From WTFY01 sp965205275 (GTDB taxonomy: Bacteria; Pseudomonadota; Gammaproteobacteria; UBA4575): 64,000 bases of DNA. The notes beneath the pieces were generated by a model that saw only the letters and a list, made by a program, of their open reading frames with translations, was not told where the DNA came from and made no database searches. Below, piece by piece: positions 9,665 through 17,957 of the stretch. Where the stretch lies: assembly GCA_965205275.1 (NCBI GenBank), contig OZ242168.1, positions 1,674,001 through 1,738,000 of the forward strand, given 5' to 3'. Position numbers and translations under genes: made by a program. Position 1 is the first letter of the stretch, and every line of letters begins with the position of its first letter.

Positions 9665-10702
9665 GTGACAGCACGCAAGGTCCGAGGGCTTCCGGGTTTT
9701 GCGGCCGTCCTGTTTGCCAGCATCGCCGGAACGGTCCATTCCGCTATGGCAGGGGACATCTCCCTCAACTACGAAAGCCTGTCGTCGCTGGAAGAACCTC
9801 TCGCAACCGAGGTCGGCGACGTAACGCTTTCCCTGACCGGCCTGCTGGATGCGCCGTTGCGCTTTGATCTGGAAAGCGACGATACCGCGGATGCGGAGTT
9901 CATCGGTAACTTTCAGATCAAGGCTGCAACGCAGCTGCCCAATCGCTGGCGGGTGGCCCTGAGCTATTTCGGGCAATACGCCTCGGACCGGACAGGGGCT
10001 TTTGAATCGGAAGACGACTATATGGACAACGTCGCATTGTCGGTTGGCAGCTTCTGGGGTACCGTGCTGGTCGGAAATATTTCAGGCGTGGTTCGTGAGC
10101 AAACGCGCCGCCTGCGCGGGGCGGGCAACGCCTCGCTGGCCTTTGACAATGTCTACGGCGGGCTTGAAGACGATGGCGGCGGCTATCTCGTCCGCTTTGG
10201 CCCGTGGATTTTCAGCACCATGGTGGATGAGGATGAAAACTTCGATTTCGGGGGAATGTATCAGCGCCCGACCGGCACCCGGGACTACCGGCTGAGCGCA
10301 CGCTATACCGACAGCGTCTACACCCCTGCCGGCGGGTCCCGCACATTCAGCACCACCGCATTCAGCGGCGTCGGTGAAATCATCCACGGCAGTACGACGT
10401 GGGACATTGGCACGGGGTATGAGTACCTTGAATCGGGCAGTCTGAATGTTGAGCGGTGGTACGCCTCGACCGGCGTTCGCACAAAAGTCGGTGTCCTGAG
10501 CCTGTCTGTTGAAGGCCACTACGGGCAGGTTGAAAGCGAAGACGAGGTTTCGGCTGCACTGGGCATCCAATACGATCTGGCACGCGGCCTGTCCGCAAAT
10601 CTGGGTCTCAACTATGCGGAGGCCAAAGTGAACTGCGAGGGCGTGCGTATCATAAACACCAAGGAAAAGACGGCCACACTTTCAATGAGGTACAGTTTCT
10701 AG
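9665..10702 (+). CDS. Porin-like outer-membrane beta-barrel protein
   Basis: The 345-aa protein has an N-terminal signal peptide (hydrophobic AAVLFASIAGTVHSAMA), many alternating amphipathic strands, and a C-terminal aromatic ending MRYSF typical of outer-membrane barrels recognised by BamA. GTG 9665 is chosen because the signal peptide follows directly; it starts 4 bases after the haloperoxidase stop, so the two are probably co-transcribed. I do not recognise a named family; a general porin or gated channel is the best reading, and a role in supplying the exported haloperoxidase is only inference. Confidence 0.75.
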   Translation: MTARKVRGLPGFAAVLFASIAGTVHSAMAGDISLNYESLSSLEEPLATEVGDVTLSLTGLLDAPLRFDLESDDTADAEFIGNFQIKAATQLPNRWRVALSYFGQYASDRTGAFESEDDYMDNVALSVGSFWGTVLVGNISGVVREQTRRLRGAGNASLAFDNVYGGLEDDGGGYLVRFGPWIFSTMVDEDENFDFGGMYQRPTGTRDYRLSARYTDSVYTPAGGSRTFSTTAFSGVGEIIHGSTTWDIGTGYEYLESGSLNVERWYASTGVRTKVGVLSLSVEGHYGQVESEDEVSAALGIQYDLARGLSANLGLNYAEAKVNCEGVRIINTKEKTATLSMRYSF

Positions 10703-10781
10703 AGCTGCTGTGAAATCGCAATATTCCGGAGCAGGAAGGCATTCCCTGAATCCGGGCCCGTAAAAATTATGCGCAACGCGG

Positions 10782-10810
10782 TTGAGATTTTATGGGCTAA
10801 ACTTTATACT
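10782..10810 (+). promoter_or_regulatory. Sigma70-type promoter of the atp operon
   Basis: TTGAGA (10782-10787) is separated by exactly 17 bases from TATACT (10805-10810), each one mismatch from consensus. It points at atpI, whose ATG is 33 bases downstream of the -10 box. No other good promoter was seen before atpB. Confidence 0.75.
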
Positions 10811-10842
10811 GCGCGGCTCTTGCAAGAGATGACGCACCCCCC

Positions 10843-11292
10843 ATGTGTGGCAGCACCGGAAAATGCTGCGGGTCGGCCCCGAAGGTAAACCGAAAATTGG
10901 CTCGAAAACTGACAGTACCCTCGCAGGTGAACCGTATACTGGTTGTGCAGTGGCTGGTGACCCTTTGCATTGCCGGAATCCTGTTTGCAGTGAAGCGTGA
11001 ACTGGCCCTGTCCGGGTTACTGGGCGGTCTGGTCTGTGTGCTGCCCAATATGTATTTTGCACGGCAACTGTTTGCGAGAGGCCGCAATGTACAGTCCTAT
11101 GCCCTGGCATGGTCCGCATACGGAGCGGAGCTTATCAAGATGGTACTGGCGGTAACACTGTTTGCGGTTGTTTTTATATATTATAAGGAAGTTCATCCCC
11201 TGACACTGATAATCACGTACTTCGTGGCACATTCCTGCAGCTGGGCGGTTCCGTTAATGAATCCGGGCCCACCAGCCCGGCAAACATCCTGA
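10843..11292 (+). CDS. atpI: ATP synthase subunit I
   Basis: Small membrane protein (149 aa) encoded first in atp operons and thought to assist assembly of the c-ring. It shows about four hydrophobic segments, including WLVTLCIAGILFAV and ELIKMVLAVTLFAVVFIYY. The N-terminal 25 residues are polar and poorly conserved, so the true start could be downstream of ATG 10843. It sits immediately behind the operon promoter and 3 bases before atpB. Confidence 0.88.
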   Translation: MCGSTGKCCGSAPKVNRKLARKLTVPSQVNRILVVQWLVTLCIAGILFAVKRELALSGLLGGLVCVLPNMYFARQLFARGRNVQSYALAWSAYGAELIKMVLAVTLFAVVFIYYKEVHPLTLIITYFVAHSCSWAVPLMNPGPPARQTS

Positions 11293-11295
11293 AGC

Positions 11296-12159
11296 ATGGC
11301 CAGCACAATCACCTCATCGCAATACATCCAGCATCACCTGACCAACTGGACCTACGGAAAGTACCCGGATGGCCACTGGGGGTTTGCGCACAATGCCGAA
11401 GAGATCGCAGAGATGGGGTTCTGGTCGATCCATGTTGACAGCCTGCTGTGGTCGTTTATGCTCGGCGCACTTTTCCTGTTTGTATTTCACAGGGCCGCCC
11501 GCTCCATGACGGCCGGGACTCCCGGCGGGTTGCAGAACTTTGTGGAATGGGTGGTCGATTTTATCAATGAAAACGTACGCGGCTCGTTCAGCGCAAAGAA
11601 CGACCTGGTCGCGCCCCTGTCATTGACGGTCTTCGTCTGGGTGCTGCTGATGAACCTGATGGACCTGGTCCCGGTGGACTGGATTCCCTGGCTGGCCGGG
11701 CAGTTCGGGCATGCGGTGTTCGGCATGGACCCGCATCATGTGTATTTCAAGGTGGTTCCGACAACGGATCTGAACGTCACCGCAGGCTTGGCCCTGGCGG
11801 TGTTTATTTTGATGCTGTACTACAGCGTCAAGATCAAAGGCATCGGCGGATTTCTGGGTGAGCTTTCGTTTCAGCCGTTCGGCAAGTGGGGCCTGCCTGC
11901 CAACCTGCTGCTGGAAGGCATCTCACTGATTTCCAAACCCGTGTCGCTGGCCCTGCGGTTGTTTGGCAATCTGTATGCCGGTGAAATGATCTTCATCCTG
12001 ATCGCACTGCTCTACAGCAGCGGCATGGTCTGGGGGGCCCTGGGCGGGTTGTTGCAGCTGGGCTGGGCAATCTTTCATATCTTGATCATCCTTCTGCAGG
12101 CATTTATTTTCATGGTGTTGACGATCGTGTATCTCGATATGGCGCACCAGCATCATTAA
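11296..12159 (+). CDS. atpB: ATP synthase Fo subunit a
   Basis: Membrane stator subunit (287 aa) that forms the two proton half-channels beside the c-ring. It has about six hydrophobic helices and the essential arginine in the segment LISKPVSLALRLFGNLYAGEM. The following YAGEMIFILIALLY and C-terminal histidine-rich DMAHQHH are typical of the gammaproteobacterial protein. It is the second gene of the atp operon. Confidence 0.96.
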   Translation: MASTITSSQYIQHHLTNWTYGKYPDGHWGFAHNAEEIAEMGFWSIHVDSLLWSFMLGALFLFVFHRAARSMTAGTPGGLQNFVEWVVDFINENVRGSFSAKNDLVAPLSLTVFVWVLLMNLMDLVPVDWIPWLAGQFGHAVFGMDPHHVYFKVVPTTDLNVTAGLALAVFILMLYYSVKIKGIGGFLGELSFQPFGKWGLPANLLLEGISLISKPVSLALRLFGNLYAGEMIFILIALLYSSGMVWGALGGLLQLGWAIFHILIILLQAFIFMVLTIVYLDMAHQHH

Positions 12160-12209
12160 CAGACATTTTTGCAAACTTATTTCAGGCAATTGGTAACAGG
12201 AGAATTACG

Positions 12210-12443
12210 ATGGAATTATCACAAGCTGTACTTTATATAGCAGGCGCACTCATGCTGGGCATCGGAGCGGCAGGTGCCGCCGTTGGCATCGGGGTGCTGG
12301 GAGGCCGTTTTCTTGAAGGGGCGGCGCGACAGCCCGAGCTGATTCCCATGCTCAGGACACAATTCTTTATTGTGATGGGTCTTGTGGATGCGCTTCCCGT
12401 AATTGCCATCGCCATCGGGCTGTATGTCCTGTTTGCGGTGTAG
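12210..12443 (+). CDS. atpE: ATP synthase Fo subunit c
   Basis: Proteolipid of 77 aa that oligomerises into the rotating ring. Two helices flank the polar loop ARQPEL. The glycine-rich first helix reads GIGAAGAAVGIG, and the proton-carrying carboxylate is Asp60 in VMGLVDALPVIA. No sodium-binding signature is seen, so proton coupling is expected. A good ribosome site (AGGAGA) precedes the ATG, fitting the high expression c needs. Confidence 0.96.
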   Translation: MELSQAVLYIAGALMLGIGAAGAAVGIGVLGGRFLEGAARQPELIPMLRTQFFIVMGLVDALPVIAIAIGLYVLFAV

Positions 12444-12495
12444 GGCCGCCAGGAAACAGCCTTCCCTGATAACTACCGAGTAGAAGAGCCCGGAC

Positions 12496-12966
12496 ATGAA
12501 CATAGGTCTAACATTAATTGGTCAAACCCTTGCATTTGTCGTTTTTGTCCTGTTCTGCATGAAATTTGTATGGCCGCCGATCATGGCGGCACTGGATGAA
12601 CGCAAAAAGAAAATTGCGGACGGCCTGGCGGAGGCGGAACGTGGTTTCAAGCAGCAGGAGCTGGCGGAGCAGAATGCCGAACATAAATTATCCGAGGCCC
12701 GGCAACAGGCTACGGATATCCTGAGCCAAGCGCAAAAGCGCGCGAATGAAATCGTGGAAGACGCCAAGTCGGTGGCGGTGGAAGAAGGGAACCGCATCAA
12801 GGAGGCGGCCCATGCCGAGGTGGAAAAAGAGGTCCATCGGGCAACCGAGCAATTGCGAAGCCAGGTCTCGGTGATTGCCGTGGCGGGCGCCGAGCGCATT
12901 TTGAAAAAAGAAATCGATGCCAGTGCGCACCAGGATATCCTGGATGAGCTGGCGACACAGATTTAA
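12496..12966 (+). CDS. atpF: ATP synthase Fo subunit b
   Basis: Peripheral-stalk subunit (156 aa). One N-terminal membrane helix (GQTLAFVVFVLFCMKFVWPPIM) is followed by a long charged coiled coil rich in Ala, Glu, Gln and Lys. The length matches the enteric b subunit. Two copies normally link subunit a to F1 through delta, which is encoded next. Confidence 0.95.
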   Translation: MNIGLTLIGQTLAFVVFVLFCMKFVWPPIMAALDERKKKIADGLAEAERGFKQQELAEQNAEHKLSEARQQATDILSQAQKRANEIVEDAKSVAVEEGNRIKEAAHAEVEKEVHRATEQLRSQVSVIAVAGAERILKKEIDASAHQDILDELATQI

Positions 12967-12992
12967 ACCCCAGCAACAGGCAAGCCGGACCC

Positions 12993-13529
12993 ATGTCAGA
13001 CCTTACAACAACCGCCAGACCGTATGGCCGTGCCGCATTTGATGTCGCCAGCGCCCATCACGAACCCCAGCAGTGGGCCGACATGCTGGCCTTCATGGTG
13101 GCCGTAGCCGGTGACCCGGTCATGCGGGCCCTGCTGGACAGCCCCGCGCTGTCAAAACAGCAGACCGCCGACCTTTTCATTTCGGTGTGTGAAGAGCAGC
13201 TCAATGAACCGGGCAGGAACTTTATCCGGCTCCTGGCGGAGAACGACCGGATCAGCCTGCTGCCTGAAATCGCCGTGCTGTACCGGCAGTATCGGGCCGA
13301 GGCGGAAGGAACGATTGATGCCGAGGTGGTATCGGCCAGTGAAGTGAACGAGGCCCAGCTGGCAAACATTTCAGCGGCGCTGAAGCGGCGTCTGGGGAAA
13401 GAGGTACGTCTCGTTTCGCGTATCGACCCGGCACTGATCGGCGGTGCCGTCCTTCGCGCAGGCGATCTGGTAATCGACGGGTCCGTTCGTGGACGGCTCG
13501 ACAAGCTTTCTACAGCCCTCGCTCACTGA
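12993..13529 (+). CDS. atpH: ATP synthase F1 subunit delta
   Basis: Stalk subunit (178 aa) that joins the b dimer to the top of the alpha3beta3 head. It shows the OSCP-like helical N-terminus (ARPYGRAAFDVASAH) and the C-terminal signature VRLVSRIDPALIGGAVLRAGDLVIDGSVRGRLDKL. It lies between atpF and atpA in the canonical order. Confidence 0.95.
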   Translation: MSDLTTTARPYGRAAFDVASAHHEPQQWADMLAFMVAVAGDPVMRALLDSPALSKQQTADLFISVCEEQLNEPGRNFIRLLAENDRISLLPEIAVLYRQYRAEAEGTIDAEVVSASEVNEAQLANISAALKRRLGKEVRLVSRIDPALIGGAVLRAGDLVIDGSVRGRLDKLSTALAH

Positions 13530-13563
13530 GTACACGAGCCGGGGCCAACAAGAGGATTCGAAC

Positions 13564-15105
13564 ATGCAACTTAACCCAACTGAAATTAGCGAACTGATCA
13601 AGAAACGCATTGAGAATTTTGATGCGGTCGCACAGGCCCGCACGGAAGGCACCGTGGTCGGCGTCACGGACGGCATCGTGCGCATTCATGGCCTGGCGGA
13701 CGTGATGGCCGGAGAGATGCTGGAGTTTCCGCAAAATACATTCGGCATGGCCCTGAATCTGGAGCGTGACTCGGTGGGTGCGGTGGTGCTCGGTAACTAC
13801 CGGCATATTACAGAGGGTGACAAGGTTTCCTGTACGGGAAGGATTCTGGAAGTACCGGTCGGGCCCGAACTGCTGGGCCGGGTGGTGGATTCGCTGGGCA
13901 AGGCGGTCGACGGCAAGGGTCCGGTGGAGTGTGCGGCCTCTTCGCCTATCGAAAAAATTGCCCCCGGTGTGATTGAACGCCAGTCCGTGAGCCAGCCTGT
14001 GCAAACGGGACTGAAGTCCATTGACTCCATGGTGCCGATCGGGCGCGGGCAACGGGAACTTATCATCGGGGACCGTCAGACCGGCAAGACCGCGCTTGCC
14101 ATCGATACCATCATTAACCAGAAAGGCACCGGCATCAAATGTATCTACGTGGCCATTGGCCAGAAAAACTCCTCGATCGCCAATGTGGTGCGCAAACTGG
14201 AAGAGCACGGTGCCATGGAGCACACCATCGTCATTGCAGCGAGTGCTTCGGAGCCGGCAGCCATGCAATACATTGCTCCGTATTCGGGCTGCGCGATGGG
14301 CGAATATTTCCGCGACCGGGGCGAAGACGCGCTGATCATTTACGATGACCTGACCAAGCAGGCCTGGGCCTACCGTCAGGTATCCCTGCTGTTAAGACGC
14401 CCGCCGGGTCGTGAAGCCTATCCGGGCGATGTCTTTTACCTGCACTCGCGCCTGCTGGAGCGTGCCTCAAGGGTCAACGTCGATTATGTGGAACAGTATA
14501 CCGAGGGCCAGGTGACCGGAAAAACCGGATCCTTGACGGCCTTGCCGATTATTGAAACACAGGCCGGTGACGTGTCGGCATTTGTTCCGACCAATGTAAT
14601 CTCGATTACCGATGGCCAGATCTTTCTGGAAAGCGACCTGTTCAACTCGGGTTTTCGACCCGCAATCAATGCCGGACTGTCCGTATCACGGGTCGGCGGT
14701 GCGGCGCAGACCAAGATAATCAAAAAGCTGGGTGGCGGAGTGCGCCTGGCCCTGGCACAGTACCGTGAACTGGCCGCGTTTTCGCAATTTGCCTCCGATC
14801 TGGACGAACAGACCCGCAAGCAGCTGGAACGCGGGGAACGGGTGATGGAATTGATGAAGCAGCCTCAATACACGCCGTTGACGGTAGCCGATATGGCGGT
14901 GTCGCTGTTTGCGGTGGACCAGGGGTATGTGGACGACGTCGAGGTCGGCCGGGTAGTGGGCTTCGAGAAAGCCATGCATGACTTCATGCGCTCCCAGCAC
15001 AAGGACCTGCTGGATACCATTAACCGTACCGGTGAATACGATGACGAGACCGAAGCGGCGCTGCGCAAGGCCGTCGAGGATTTCAAGGTCAAGGGGACCT
15101 GGTAG
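13564..15105 (+). CDS. atpA: ATP synthase F1 subunit alpha
   Basis: Non-catalytic nucleotide-binding subunit. From ATG 13564, preceded by AGAGGA, the product is 513 aa, the standard length, beginning MQLNPTEISELIKKRIENF. The Walker A motif reads GDRQTGKT, and the late signature PAINAGLSVSRVGGAAQ is present. Upstream in-frame codons overlap atpH and lack a ribosome site, so they are not used. Confidence 0.97.
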   Translation: MQLNPTEISELIKKRIENFDAVAQARTEGTVVGVTDGIVRIHGLADVMAGEMLEFPQNTFGMALNLERDSVGAVVLGNYRHITEGDKVSCTGRILEVPVGPELLGRVVDSLGKAVDGKGPVECAASSPIEKIAPGVIERQSVSQPVQTGLKSIDSMVPIGRGQRELIIGDRQTGKTALAIDTIINQKGTGIKCIYVAIGQKNSSIANVVRKLEEHGAMEHTIVIAASASEPAAMQYIAPYSGCAMGEYFRDRGEDALIIYDDLTKQAWAYRQVSLLLRRPPGREAYPGDVFYLHSRLLERASRVNVDYVEQYTEGQVTGKTGSLTALPIIETQAGDVSAFVPTNVISITDGQIFLESDLFNSGFRPAINAGLSVSRVGGAAQTKIIKKLGGGVRLALAQYRELAAFSQFASDLDEQTRKQLERGERVMELMKQPQYTPLTVADMAVSLFAVDQGYVDDVEVGRVVGFEKAMHDFMRSQHKDLLDTINRTGEYDDETEAALRKAVEDFKVKGTW

Positions 15106-15117
15106 GAAATAGCAGAC

Positions 15118-15981
15118 ATGGCCGGCGAGAAAGAAATACGTACGCAGATTGCGAGTATCAAGAATACTCAGAAGATCACCAAGGCGATGGAAATGGTGGC
15201 GGCCAGCAAGATGCGCAAGGCACAGGACCGCATGAAAGCCACCCGCCCCTATTCACAAAAAATGCTGAATGTGATCGGACACTTGGCCAACGCAAATGTG
15301 GAATACAACCACCCGTTCCTGATCGAGCATCCTGAAGTGAAACGCGTCGGGTTTATCATTGTTTCGACCGATCGGGGGCTGTGCGGGGGCCTGAACATCA
15401 ATGCGTTCAAGGTAGCCCTGAAAGCCATGCAGGAATGGCAGCAAAAAAATGTCGAAATCGATTTATGCCTGATCGGCGCCAAGGGCACCGCGTTCTTCAA
15501 GCGGTTTTCCGGGAATATCGTGTCCCAGGTGTCCCACCTGGGCGACACCGTCCGTATCGGCGAACTGATCGGCACCATCAAGGCCATGCTGGATGCGTAC
15601 ACGGACGGGGCGATCGATCGTTTGTTTCTGGTCGAGAATGAATTTGTCAACACCATGACACAGAAACCAAAGGCGATCACACTGCTGCCCCTGGTGCCTG
15701 AGGACAACCAGCAGTTAAAGCATCACTGGGACTACATCTATGAGCCCGATGCCAAGACCGTGCTGGATGAATTGCTGAGGCGGTACATCGAGTCGATTGT
15801 ATACCAGAGCGTGGTCGAAAACGTCGCCTGTGAAATGGCGGCGAGAATGATTGCCATGAAAAGCGCATCGGATAACGCCGGTGAACTGATTTCGGATTTG
15901 CAGCTGGCGTACAACAAGGCACGCCAGGCCGCCATCACCCAGGAGATTTCGGAAATCGTCGGCGGTGCCGCGGCGGTTTGA
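15118..15981 (+). CDS. atpG: ATP synthase F1 subunit gamma
   Basis: Central rotor shaft (287 aa). The N- and C-terminal helices form the coiled coil; the N-terminus contains IRTQIASIKNTQKITKAMEMVAASKM and the C-terminus DNAGELISDLQLAYNKARQAAITQEISEIVGGA, both diagnostic. It begins 12 bases after atpA. Confidence 0.96.
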   Translation: MAGEKEIRTQIASIKNTQKITKAMEMVAASKMRKAQDRMKATRPYSQKMLNVIGHLANANVEYNHPFLIEHPEVKRVGFIIVSTDRGLCGGLNINAFKVALKAMQEWQQKNVEIDLCLIGAKGTAFFKRFSGNIVSQVSHLGDTVRIGELIGTIKAMLDAYTDGAIDRLFLVENEFVNTMTQKPKAITLLPLVPEDNQQLKHHWDYIYEPDAKTVLDELLRRYIESIVYQSVVENVACEMAARMIAMKSASDNAGELISDLQLAYNKARQAAITQEISEIVGGAAAV

Positions 15982-16023
15982 CAGGTGCGATTAACTTACT
16001 AATATGTGTAAAGAGGAAACAAC

Positions 16024-17400
16024 ATGAGTGCGGGTCAAATTGTTGAAATCATCGGCGCAGTAGTCGACGTGGAGTTTGCGCGTGAGGAGGTGCCTAAGGT
16101 GTACGACGCCCTGATCGTAGACGAAAACAACCTCACCCTGGAAGTACAACAGCAGCTGGGCGGGGGCATTGCGCGCACGATTGCCATGGGGGCTTCCGAC
16201 GGGTTGCAGCGTGGACTCAGCGTCTCCAATACCAACGCCCCGATTTCAGTGCCGGTCGGGCCGAAGACCCTGGGCCGGGTCATGAATGTACTCGGTGACC
16301 CGGTGGACAATGCCGGCGATATTGGCGCCGAGTCAAAAATGCCGATTCATCGCGCGCCCCCGAAGTTTGAAGAGCAGGCCGGGGGAAATGAACTGCTTGA
16401 GACGGGGATCAAGGTCATCGACCTGCTTTGCCCTTTCGCCAAGGGCGGCAAGATCGGCCTTTTCGGCGGTGCAGGGTGCGGCAAGACCGTAGCCATGATG
16501 GAACTGATCAACAACATTGCGAAGAAACACGCGGGGCTTTCGGTCTTTGCGGGGGTTGGTGAGCGCACCCGGGAAGGAAACGACTTCTACTATGAAATGA
16601 AGGAAGCCGGTGTGCTGGACAAGGTGGCCATGGTCTACGGGCAGATGAACGAGCCGCCCGGAAACCGGTTGCGTGTGGGGTTGACAGGCCTGACGATGGC
16701 GGAACATTTCCGTGATGAGGGGCGGGATGTGCTGATGTTTATCGACAACATCTACCGGTATACGCTGGCGGGAACGGAGGTGTCTGCCTTGCTGGGACGC
16801 ATGCCTTCCGCGGTGGGCTATCAGCCTACCCTTGCAGAGGAAATGGGGGCCTTGCAGGAGCGCATTACCTCGACCAGCGCAGGTTCCATCACCTCCATCC
16901 AGGCCGTGTACGTACCGGCGGATGACTTGACCGATCCGTCGCCGGCGACCACCTTTGCGCATCTGGATGCCACCGTTGTGTTGTCACGCCAGGTGGCCGA
17001 ACTGGGGATTTATCCGGCGGTGGACCCGCTGGACTCCACCAGCCGCCAGCTCGACCCGCTGGTCATCGGGCAGGAACACTATGACACGGCCCGTGTGGTG
17101 CAGAATACCCTGCAGCGCTACAAGGAACTCAAGGACATTATTGCCATCCTGGGCATGGATGAATTGTCCGAAGAAGACAAGCTGGTCGTTACCCGGGCAC
17201 GCAAGACCCAGCGCTTCCTGTCGCAGCCTTTCTCCGTTGCGGAAGTATTTACCGGAACGCCGGGGAAGATTGTTTCCCTGCAGGACACGATCTCCGGCTT
17301 CAAGGCCATTGTCGAAGGGGAATATGACCACCTGCCGGAGCAGGCTTTTTATATGCAGGGCGGTATCGAGGATGTCGTCAAAAAGGCAGAGGAGCTTTAG
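16024..17400 (+). CDS. atpD: ATP synthase F1 subunit beta
   Basis: Catalytic subunit (458 aa). The P-loop is at residues 148-155 and reads GGAGCGKT, where the near-universal sequence is GGAGVGKT, so Cys152 replaces valine. The surrounding GLFGGAG and MMELINNIAKKHAGLSVFAGVGERTREGND, the FIDNIYRYTLAG Walker B region, and LLGRMPSAVGYQPTLAEEMG are all standard. A ribosome site (AGAGGAAAC) precedes the ATG. The Val-to-Cys change does not remove a catalytic residue. Confidence 0.96.
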   Translation: MSAGQIVEIIGAVVDVEFAREEVPKVYDALIVDENNLTLEVQQQLGGGIARTIAMGASDGLQRGLSVSNTNAPISVPVGPKTLGRVMNVLGDPVDNAGDIGAESKMPIHRAPPKFEEQAGGNELLETGIKVIDLLCPFAKGGKIGLFGGAGCGKTVAMMELINNIAKKHAGLSVFAGVGERTREGNDFYYEMKEAGVLDKVAMVYGQMNEPPGNRLRVGLTGLTMAEHFRDEGRDVLMFIDNIYRYTLAGTEVSALLGRMPSAVGYQPTLAEEMGALQERITSTSAGSITSIQAVYVPADDLTDPSPATTFAHLDATVVLSRQVAELGIYPAVDPLDSTSRQLDPLVIGQEHYDTARVVQNTLQRYKELKDIIAILGMDELSEEDKLVVTRARKTQRFLSQPFSVAEVFTGTPGKIVSLQDTISGFKAIVEGEYDHLPEQAFYMQGGIEDVVKKAEEL

Positions 17401-17406
17401 GCCGGT

Positions 17407-17829
17407 ATGGCAATGACCCTGCACCTTGATGTGGTGAGTGCGGAAAAAGAGCTCTTTTCCGGCACGGTCTCGGCCGTGTTTGCCCCGGCGAAAATGGGGG
17501 ATGTCGGGATTTATCCGCGCCATACCCCTCTGGTGACCGGCCTGAGACCGGGCGAGCTGAAGATTGAGGTGGAAGGCAAGGAAGACCAGTACCTCTATGT
17601 GTCCGGAGGGATCCTGGAAGTCCAGCCGCATGTGGTGACCGTACTGTCGGATACGGCCATTCGTGCCGAGGATCTGGATGAAGCCAAGGCCCTGGAAGCC
17701 AAACAGCGTGCCGAAGATGCCCTGAAAGACCAGAAAGGGGACCTGGATGCCGCCAAGGCACAGGCGGAACTGGCGCGGGCGGCCGAACAGTTGCGCATGA
17801 TCGAAAGGATGCGCAAGATGCGAAGATAA
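17407..17829 (+). CDS. atpC: ATP synthase F1 subunit epsilon
   Basis: Rotor/regulatory subunit (140 aa) with an N-terminal beta sandwich (LHLDVVSAEKELFSGTVSAVFAP, IYPRHTPLVTGLRPGELKI) and a C-terminal helical pair able to inhibit hydrolysis. It is the last atp gene; 128 bases without a clear terminator separate it from glmU. Confidence 0.95.
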   Translation: MAMTLHLDVVSAEKELFSGTVSAVFAPAKMGDVGIYPRHTPLVTGLRPGELKIEVEGKEDQYLYVSGGILEVQPHVVTVLSDTAIRAEDLDEAKALEAKQRAEDALKDQKGDLDAAKAQAELARAAEQLRMIERMRKMRR

Positions 17830-17957
17830 AAATTCCGCGAAAGCCCGGGCACGCGAGGCCGAATACAGGAAACGAGACGCTCTTTCGCAGTACCATTGGG
17901 CAGATTCAGTAATCAGTACTGTCAGGTCTGTTAGACTTTCACGATCTGGAAGATCTC

